A stretch of DNA of 15,140 nucleotides, taken from positions 1 through 15,140 of the forward strand of contig CAMLOR010000061.1 of NCBI GenBank assembly GCA_946481615.1. The letters are read 5' to 3'. The notes below the pieces were generated by a model. That model was not told the origin of the DNA and searched no databases. It worked only from the letters and a program-made list of their open reading frames with translations. Made by a program: the position numbers and the translations under genes. Shown piece after piece: positions 1 through 4,626 of this stretch. Every line of letters begins with the position of its first letter. Position 1 is the stretch's first letter. The stretch comes from an uncultured Aquimonas sp. (GTDB lineage: Bacteria > Pseudomonadota > Gammaproteobacteria > Xanthomonadales > Xanthomonadaceae).

Positions 1-350
1 TGACCCGCGAATCGGCCAAGCTCGAGAACGGCCTGACCTGGCTCGCCACCGTCGGTTCGACCGCTCCGTTCGTCGGTCTGCTCGGTACGGTGTGGGGCAT
101 CTACGGCGCCCTGATCCGCATCGGCGCCACCGGCCAGGCCTCGATCGACGCCGTCGCCGGCCCGGTGGGTGAAGCGCTGATCATGACCGCCCTCGGCCTG
201 TTCGTCGCCATCCCGGCGGTGCTCGCGTACAACTTCTTCGTGCGCATGAACCGCAACACGAACGCCAAGTTCGACACCTTCGCGCACGACCTGCACGACT
301 TCTTCGCCACCGGCTCGCGCGTCGGCGAAGCGGCCCCGGTCAAGCGCTAA
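1..350 (+). CDS. exbB: ExbB/TolQ-family proton channel subunit, 3' part only
   Basis: This is the C-terminal 115 residues of an inner-membrane ExbB protein; the 5' end lies before the window, and the first full codon is at position 3. ExbB forms the pentameric channel that, with ExbD, uses the proton gradient to drive TonB and outer-membrane uptake. Visible are the TM2 region with [20 protein letters not shown] and the TM3 region with [25 protein letters not shown]. In the family these carry the channel-lining Thr and Glu residues (E. coli T148, E176, T181), and the matching T and E are present here. A short basic tail ends in VKR. Two exbD genes follow at once on the same strand, which supports ExbB over TolQ or MotA. 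The assignment is very secure; only the upstream part is unseen. Confidence 0.95.
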   Translation, partial: TRESAKLENGLTWLATVGSTAPFVGLLGTVWGIYGALIRIGATGQASIDAVAGPVGEALIMTALGLFVAIPAVLAYNFFVRMNRNTNAKFDTFAHDLHDFFATGSRVGEAAPVKR

Positions 351-377
351 GGCCACAGGAAGACGGAGTCCCGATCC

Positions 378-791
378 ATGGCCTTCAGCAATAGCAGCGG
401 CGGCGGCGGCCCGATGGCCGAAATCAACGTCACGCCCCTCGTGGACGTGATGCTGGTGTTGCTGATCATCTTCATGATCACGGCGCCGCTGATGGCCCAC
501 AAGGTCAAGATCGAGCTTCCGGAAGCCACGCTCGAGACGCGGCCGGAAGGCAACGATCGGCCGATCACCCTGGCGATCAAGGAAGACGGCGAGATCTACT
601 GGAACGACGAGCGCGTGCAGATGGCGGTGCTGGAATCCCAGCTCGCCGTCGAGGCGCAGAAGAAGCCGCAACCGCGCATCGACATCCGCGCCGACAAGAC
701 CACCAAGTACCGCCTCGTGGCGCAGGTGGTGAAGACGGCCAAGGACGTCGGCATCGCAAAGGTCGGCTTCGTGGCCACGCCGGACCGCTAA
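378..791 (+). CDS. exbD: ExbD biopolymer transport protein, first copy
   Basis: ExbD is the single-TM partner of ExbB and carries the proton-relay aspartate. This 137-residue protein has a short Ser/Gly-rich cytoplasmic start, then [19 protein letters not shown]23 in the membrane helix matches E. coli ExbD D25. The rest is the periplasmic domain, with the family motif RADKTTKYRLV and a KVGFV near the end. Length is normal for the family (about 140). The start at 378 is preceded by GGAG at 365-368. It lies 27 bases after exbB and 15 bases before the next exbD, so the three are almost surely one transcript. In Xanthomonas a second ExbD next to the first has been linked to iron uptake and plant responses (recalled from literature). 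Confidence 0.95.
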   Translation: MAFSNSSGGGGPMAEINVTPLVDVMLVLLIIFMITAPLMAHKVKIELPEATLETRPEGNDRPITLAIKEDGEIYWNDERVQMAVLESQLAVEAQKKPQPRIDIRADKTTKYRLVAQVVKTAKDVGIAKVGFVATPDR

Positions 792-806
792 AGGCAGGAC
801 AGAACC

Positions 807-1229
807 ATGGCATTCAGCTCCAACTCCGGCGGCGGCAACAACGCCCCGATGGGCGACATCAACGTCACGCCCCTCGTGGACGTGATGCTGGTGCTGCTGA
901 TCATCTTCATGGTGACGGCGCCCATGCTCTCGTACGAGATCCAGATCGACCTGCCGCAGGCCAGCAACCGTGTGCCGGACGAGCCGGTCGATCCGCCCAA
1001 GCCGATCCGCCTGCGCATCGACGACCAGGGCCAGCTCTACTGGGACAACTCGCCGCTGCCCAAGGCCGCGCTCGAGCCGTCGCTGAAGGTCGAAGCCACC
1101 CGCGACCCGCAGCCCACGCTCGAAGTGGAAACCAGCCCGGAGGCGCAGTACGAGACGCTCGCCGAAGTGCTGGCCACGGCCAAGAACGCCGGCATGATCA
1201 AGATCGGCTTCGTCGAAACGCTGCAGTAA
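807..1229 (+). CDS. exbD: ExbD biopolymer transport protein, second copy
   Basis: A second ExbD paralogue, 140 residues, with the same plan: Gly/Asn-rich start, [18 protein letters not shown] membrane helix with D25, then a periplasmic domain ending IKIGFVETLQ. It is closely related to the first copy in the N-terminal third and diverges afterwards. An insertion rich in Pro (PDEPVDPPKPIRL) follows the helix. The ribosome binding site AGGA lies at 796-799, seven bases before ATG. It is the last gene before a strong intrinsic terminator at 1254-1285. It probably forms mixed or alternative ExbB-ExbD complexes; whether it serves TonB or another energised system cannot be told from sequence. Confidence 0.94.
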   Translation: MAFSSNSGGGNNAPMGDINVTPLVDVMLVLLIIFMVTAPMLSYEIQIDLPQASNRVPDEPVDPPKPIRLRIDDQGQLYWDNSPLPKAALEPSLKVEATRDPQPTLEVETSPEAQYETLAEVLATAKNAGMIKIGFVETLQ

Positions 1230-1253
1230 ACGGCAGCCGAACCGCACGTCAAG

Positions 1254-1285
1254 CAAAAGCCGCCTCCGGGCGGCTTTTGTTTTTT
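1254..1285 (+). terminator. Rho-independent terminator after exbB-exbD-exbD
   Basis: An 11-bp perfect stem (CAAAAGCCGCC pairing with GGCGGCTTTTG) closes a TCCG tetraloop at 1265-1268, and runs directly into T residues up to 1285. It starts 25 bases after the second exbD stop and points along the plus strand. It separates the third exbD from the first two. Confidence 0.93.
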
Positions 1286-1325
1286 CCGGCCGGTCTTTCG
1301 TGCATGCTGGAACTGCCCTTACAGC

Positions 1326-1331
1326 GAGGAG
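1326..1331 (+). promoter_or_regulatory. Ribosome binding site of the third exbD
   Basis: GAGGAG sits six bases before the ATG at 1338. It is the strongest Shine-Dalgarno of the four Exb genes and fixes the start of the third exbD after the terminator. Confidence 0.8.
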
Positions 1332-1337
1332 CGGAGC

Positions 1338-1727
1338 ATGGCCTTCAGTGCGCAAGCCCGGAACGGTGTGGTGGCGGAAATGAACATCACGCCGCTGGTG
1401 GACGTGATGCTGGTGCTGCTGATCATCTTCATGGTCGCGGTGCCGATGCTGAGCAAGACCTTCGAACTCAACCTGCCTCAGGCCGGACCGCCCTCACTGC
1501 CGCCGCCGGAGATGGTGACGCTGCGGATCGCCTCGGACGGCGCGCTCACCTGGGAGGGCAATGCGATCCCCGCCTTCGCCATCGACGCGGCGATGCGTGC
1601 CGAAGCCGGACGCAAGGAGCCACCGTTGCTGAGCATCGAGGCGGACCCCGACGCGCCCTATCAGAACGTGGCCGATGCCATGGCCCGCGCGCAGCGCGCC
1701 GGCCTGGAACGCATCGCGCTCAACTGA
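1338..1727 (+). CDS. exbD: ExbD/TolR-family protein, third copy
   Basis: A third ExbD-like protein of 129 residues: short start, [19 protein letters not shown] helix with the proton-relay D22, then a periplasmic domain that keeps [17 protein letters not shown] and ends ERIALN. It lacks the usual K-G-F-V ending, so its C-terminal strand differs from the other two. It lies beyond the terminator at 1254-1285, so it needs readthrough or its own promoter; none with convincing -35/-10 boxes is visible between 1286 and 1325. The membrane-coding DNA is nearly identical to that of the second copy. Its last 8 bases overlap the end of the convergent pdxJ. The ExbD/TolR family call is firm; which energised system it serves is unknown. 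Confidence 0.92.
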   Translation: MAFSAQARNGVVAEMNITPLVDVMLVLLIIFMVAVPMLSKTFELNLPQAGPPSLPPPEMVTLRIASDGALTWEGNAIPAFAIDAAMRAEAGRKEPPLLSIEADPDAPYQNVADAMARAQRAGLERIALN

Positions 1728-2472
1728 CGGACGCGATGATCCCGAGGTAGTTGCGCACGGTGGCGTCGAGGCCCGCATACAGGGCCTCGTCGAACAGGGC
1801 GTGCCCGATCGAGACTTCGAGCACGCCCGGCACCGCACGCAGGAAGTCGGCGAGATTGACCTGCGACAGATCGTGCCCGGCGTTCACGCCGAGGCCCACG
1901 GCCTGCGCCGCCACTGCCGTCTGCGCGCACAGGTCGAGCTCGCGCGCAGCGTTGCCGGCGGCATGCGCATGCGCGAACGGTCCGGTGTAGATCTCGACGC
2001 GTTCCGCGCCGAGTTCAGCCGCCAGTTCGAGGTCGCGCACGCCTGCATCCACGAACAGGCTCACGCGCGTGCCCAGCGCGCGCAGCTCACGCACCAGCGG
2101 CCGCAATCGCTGCGCGTCGCGCGCAAGGTCGAAACCGTGGTCGCTGGTGATCTGGCCGTCGCCATCCGGTACCAGCGTCGCCTGCTGCGGACGCACGGCA
2201 TCGACCAGCGCGACGAAGCCCGGATAGCCTTCCCGCGGAGGCGCGAAGGGATTGCCTTCGAGGTTGTATTCGACGCGGCCACGAACGATGTCGGCCAGGT
2301 CGAGCACGTCCTGCGGGCGGATGTGGCGGCGGTCCGGCCGCGGATGCACGGTGATGCCGCCGCAGCCCGCGGCGATCGCGGCAAGCGCCGCCTTCACCGG
2401 CGAAGGCGCGTCTCCGCCGCGCGAATTGCGCAGCACGGCCACCTTGTTGACGTTGACGCTGAGGATCGTCAT
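1720..2472 (-). CDS. pdxJ: Pyridoxine 5'-phosphate synthase PdxJ
   Basis: PdxJ is the cytosolic TIM-barrel enzyme that joins 1-deoxyxylulose 5-phosphate with 3-amino-2-oxopropyl phosphate, the ring-closing step of DXP-dependent vitamin B6 synthesis. The protein has 250 residues, a normal length. Matches to E. coli active-site residues: H43 in [12 protein letters not shown] (E. coli H45), E72 in NLEGNP (E. coli E72) and H200 in NAGHDL (E. coli H193); phosphate-binding loops VSLFVDAG and SIGHAL are intact. The start [14 protein letters not shown] differs from the enterobacterial VNIDHIATLRNARG and is the form I recall from Xanthomonas and Bacteroidetes. The ATG is preceded only by a loose G-run. 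It lies downstream of the PDZ gene on the same strand, with a REP-like hairpin between, and converges on the third exbD with an 8-base overlap. Confidence 0.96.
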   Translation of the reverse strand: MTILSVNVNKVAVLRNSRGGDAPSPVKAALAAIAAGCGGITVHPRPDRRHIRPQDVLDLADIVRGRVEYNLEGNPFAPPREGYPGFVALVDAVRPQQATLVPDGDGQITSDHGFDLARDAQRLRPLVRELRALGTRVSLFVDAGVRDLELAAELGAERVEIYTGPFAHAHAAGNAARELDLCAQTAVAAQAVGLGVNAGHDLSQVNLADFLRAVPGVLEVSIGHALFDEALYAGLDATVRNYLGIIASVS

Positions 2473-2493
2473 CGCCCCCAGCTTAGCGGCTCT

Positions 2494-2517
2494 GTCATTC
2501 CCGCGCAGGCGGGATTC
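2494..2517. repeat. REP-like GTCATTCCCGCGCAGGCGGGATTC palindromic unit
   Basis: The unit begins GTCATTCCCGC and has a CCCGC / GCGGG stem (2500-2504 with 2509-2513) around a GCAG loop, extended by an imperfect ATT/ATT flank. This GTCATTCCCGCGnAGGCGGG form is a common dispersed extragenic element in proteobacterial genomes (recalled). No T-run follows on either strand, so it is not a classical terminator. It lies between the PDZ gene and pdxJ and may protect or attenuate a shared transcript. Only one copy is in this window. Confidence 0.65.
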
Positions 2518-2550
2518 GAGATGCGAAGCGCTACGGCCGAGTGATCGCCA

Positions 2551-3498
2551 TCAGCGGCAGGTTTCCGGCAGTTCCTTCCAGATCACCGGATCCCAGTAGG
2601 CACCATCGCGGATGCTGTTGCGCTGGTCATAGTTGAAGCGCGCCGCCAGGCGGTAGGTGACGCCGGGCTGCACGTCGATCTCCAGATCCTTGTAGCGATC
2701 GTCGCCGCGGCGGCGGTCACGCGTGAGGCGCTGCAGATCGCTGAACTGATGCGCGTCGATGGCCTCGGCCACGCGCAGCACGTGGCGCCCCGGCGTCAAT
2801 CGGAAGACATCCGAACTGGTCGGTCCCGGCAGCTCGCCGTCGACGGCAATCAGCACGGCGCGATGCAGCTGCTGGTTGCGCGGTGCGACGTCGAACACGC
2901 TGACGCGGCCGCAGGAGGACACGCCGTCGCCGCCGCCGGCCTGCGCCAGCGCGGCCGTGGCGATGGCGGCGCCGAGTTCGAGGCGGTACGCCGGCACCTG
3001 CACCACGTCGACGGTGCCGCGCAGCACCTGCACGCCTTCGCCGCGCTCCACGCTCAGCTCCAGGCTTTCGCTGTTGGCCAGCAGCGCGTCGCGCAGCGCA
3101 CGCGCGGCCACCGCGCGGCCGTCGGCATCGCCACCCAGCCCGGCCAGCGAAACGCCGTTGACGGCAAGCAGCCGATCACCGGGCTTCACGCCCAGGCGCG
3201 CGGCACTGCTACCGGGCGTGACGCCCAGCACCGGAAGACCGGTATCGGCCGCGGCGCGGTAGCGCACATCGAGGATGGCGCCAAAATCGGGCTGACGGCT
3301 GGCCGGCGCGGCAAGCGACAGAGCCTGCGCGCCGTCTGCCAATGCGCCGCTTTCGACCAGGCGCACCAACAGGGTCTGCATTTCTTCGTGCAGGCGCTGC
3401 TCGATGGCGGCCGGCGCGGCTTCCTGCGCTCCGGCCAGACCGCCGAGCGCCGCGAACACGGCACCGGCGAGCAGCGACAGGGGGCGGGAAAAGGTCAT
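2551..3498 (-). CDS. Exported PDZ-domain protein, third gene of a sigma-factor operon
   Basis: A 315-residue protein with a signal peptide (MTFSRPLSLLAGAVFAALGG, cleavage probably after LAGA near residue 24), so periplasmic or envelope-bound. Residues 27-85 look helical. A PDZ domain spans about 88-162 (LPVLGVTPGSSAARLGVKPG, then DRLLAVNGVSL). The C-terminal part (190-315) is beta-rich, with PGRHVLRV and QPGVTYRLAARF, as in small PEGA-like sugar- or wall-binding folds. It also holds two Cys (C196, C314) that could form a disulfide. No protease triad is visible, so the PDZ is likely a sensing or binding module. The start at 3498 is chosen for its GGAGAA site and signal peptide; an in-frame ATG at 3522 has no such site. 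It follows the anti-sigma-like gene by 40 bases. A sensor role is inference. Confidence 0.8.
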   Translation of the reverse strand: MTFSRPLSLLAGAVFAALGGLAGAQEAAPAAIEQRLHEEMQTLLVRLVESGALADGAQALSLAAPASRQPDFGAILDVRYRAAADTGLPVLGVTPGSSAARLGVKPGDRLLAVNGVSLAGLGGDADGRAVAARALRDALLANSESLELSVERGEGVQVLRGTVDVVQVPAYRLELGAAIATAALAQAGGGDGVSSCGRVSVFDVAPRNQQLHRAVLIAVDGELPGPTSSDVFRLTPGRHVLRVAEAIDAHQFSDLQRLTRDRRRGDDRYKDLEIDVQPGVTYRLAARFNYDQRNSIRDGAYWDPVIWKELPETCR

Positions 3499-3502
3499 AG
3501 GG

Positions 3503-3508
3503 TTCTCC
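3503..3508 (-). promoter_or_regulatory. Ribosome binding site of the PDZ gene
   Basis: On the minus strand GGAGAA lies four bases before the ATG at 3498-3496. It decides this start over the upstream in-frame ATG at 3522, and the signal peptide then begins at residue 1. Confidence 0.75.
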
Positions 3509-3538
3509 AGGTCACGCGACATCGGGTCGTCCGGGCGA

Positions 3539-3925
3539 TCAAAGACGGGCCAGCAGCGGCTCGGACTCCGCAGGGCTGCCCAGCAGGCGCTCGCGCGTCT
3601 GCCAGAGGGAATCGAGTTCGTCCTGGCTGGCGTCGCGCGCATAGGCCAGGGCGATAGCATCGTCGAGCGTGCGCAGCGCCTCGCTGTCGGCCACTGCGGC
3701 AAACCCGCCGGACGATGGCGACGCAGCATCCGGCGCCGGCACGCCGCGCGGAAGGGTCAACACCGCGGCCATCGCCACCGCCGCCGCCAGGCCAGCGGCC
3801 GCCAGCCAGCGCGGCGCGCGGCCCGGGCGGGCCTGCGCGGCACGGGCCTGCGCGATGCGCTGCCACAGTGCCTCCGGCGGATCGGCCTCGGGCAAGGCAT
3901 GCAGATAAGTGCGCCAGTCGTTCAT
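3539..3925 (-). CDS. Small one-TM protein, probable anti-sigma factor
   Basis: A 128-residue protein with a cytoplasmic head of about 38 residues (MNDWRTYLHALPEADPPEALWQ begins it), one membrane helix at about 40-58 (WLAAAGLAAAVAMAAVLTL) and a periplasmic tail of about 65 residues predicted helical. It overlaps the upstream ECF sigma gene by 4 bases (ATGA, 3922-3925), the usual layout for a sigma and its anti-sigma. I see no HxxxCxxC zinc motif and no recognised anti-sigma domain by eye, so the call rests on size, topology and position. GAGGAA at 3931-3936 is a good ribosome binding site. Alternative: an uncharacterised membrane protein co-transcribed with the sigma. Confidence 0.7.
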   Translation of the reverse strand: MNDWRTYLHALPEADPPEALWQRIAQARAAQARPGRAPRWLAAAGLAAAVAMAAVLTLPRGVPAPDAASPSSGGFAAVADSEALRTLDDAIALAYARDASQDELDSLWQTRERLLGSPAESEPLLARL

Positions 3926-4485
3926 CGTGCTTCCTCCATCGCGCGCGGCGAGGTATCCGGTTCCAGCAGGCCCCGCAGGCGCCCGATGGCGCGCGACAAC
4001 AGGGACTTCGAATAGCTTTCGCTCTTGCCGAAGAGTGCGGCCAGCTCGGTGTGGCTGTACCCTTCGAGCTCATGCAGGACGAGCGCCGCCCTGGCCGGTG
4101 CGGACATCCGCGACAGCAGCCCGAGGGCTTCGACCTGGGCTTCGCTGCCGGCCTCCTGTTGCGGTTCGGGCAGCGCGGCGAATTCCGGGTCGACCCAGCG
4201 TTTTTCCACGCGCAGGCGGTCGATCGCGCTGTTGGCCACCAGGCGCTTGAGCCACGCCCCGAAGGGCGCGTCGCCGCGGTAGCCCGAGAGTTTCTCGATC
4301 GCCTTCATGAAGGCCTCCTGCACCACGTCCTCGGCCATGTCGGCGCGCCCGCACAGACGCAGCGCCAGGGTGTAGGCGGCGCGCGAGTAACGGCGGTAGA
4401 TCTGCTCGAAGGCCGCGCCATCGCCGCGGCGCGCGCGCGCCAGAACGAGGTCGTCGATCTCCGCGCCGAAACCGGTCGCGTTCAT
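3922..4485 (-). CDS. ECF-type RNA polymerase sigma factor (sigma-70 family)
   Basis: A 187-residue sigma factor with only regions 2 and 4, typical of ECF size. Region 2 (about 14-98) has FEQIYRRYSRAAYTLALRL and the core-binding AEDVVQEAFMKAI, then GAWLKRLVANSAIDRLR. Region 4 (about 123-175) has MSAPARAALVLHELEGYSHTEL and the helix-turn-helix ALFGKSESYSKSLLSRAIGRLR. It redirects polymerase to a small regulon, held back by the downstream membrane protein (inferred). The start is taken at 4485 (MNATGF); an in-frame ATG at 4503 (MADGNL) is equally possible and adds six residues. Its stop overlaps the next gene's ATG. No ECF-style autoregulated promoter (GGAAC...CGTC) could be seen upstream. Confidence 0.93.
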   Translation of the reverse strand: MNATGFGAEIDDLVLARARRGDGAAFEQIYRRYSRAAYTLALRLCGRADMAEDVVQEAFMKAIEKLSGYRGDAPFGAWLKRLVANSAIDRLRVEKRWVDPEFAALPEPQQEAGSEAQVEALGLLSRMSAPARAALVLHELEGYSHTELAALFGKSESYSKSLLSRAIGRLRGLLEPDTSPRAMEEAR

Positions 4486-4503
4486 GAGGTTTCCGTCTGC
4501 CAT

Positions 4504-4626
4504 TCGCCCACCAAGACGCACCGCCCCCGGCGTCCGTCGCAGACACCGCGCCCCGGTGGTGTGAATTGTGGTGGCGCGCACTTTAACGCGCAGTCACCGG
4601 CCCCGTCTTTGCGGCAGACTGGGGGG
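4504..4626. promoter_or_regulatory. Divergent intergenic region between sigma factor and diguanylate cyclase
   Basis: About 123-141 bases (depending on the sigma start) must hold promoters for both directions. I find no convincing -35/-10 pair on either strand and no ECF consensus. The one standout is a near-perfect mirror repeat at 4555-4574, GGTGGTGT-GAAT-TGTGGTGG, which also contains two direct GTGGTG copies 12 bases apart (4556 and 4568). It could be a regulator site, but this is only suggestive. Confidence 0.35.

Noticed and set aside
1286..1325. Promoter for the third exbD just after the terminator
   Set aside because: The best candidate (CATGCT at 1303-1308) has no -35 box at a workable spacing; the T-run is part of the terminator.
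3499..3729. N-terminal extension of the PDZ protein to the ATG at 3729
   Set aside because: It would overlap the anti-sigma-like gene in another frame and bury the signal peptide; a good ribosome binding site supports 3498.
3715..4626. Open frame running 304 codons upstream of the diguanylate cyclase, making a 1257-residue reading
   Set aside because: This stretch is the antisense of the sigma and anti-sigma genes, is Arg/Pro/Ala-rich low-complexity sequence, and the signal peptide starts at 4627.
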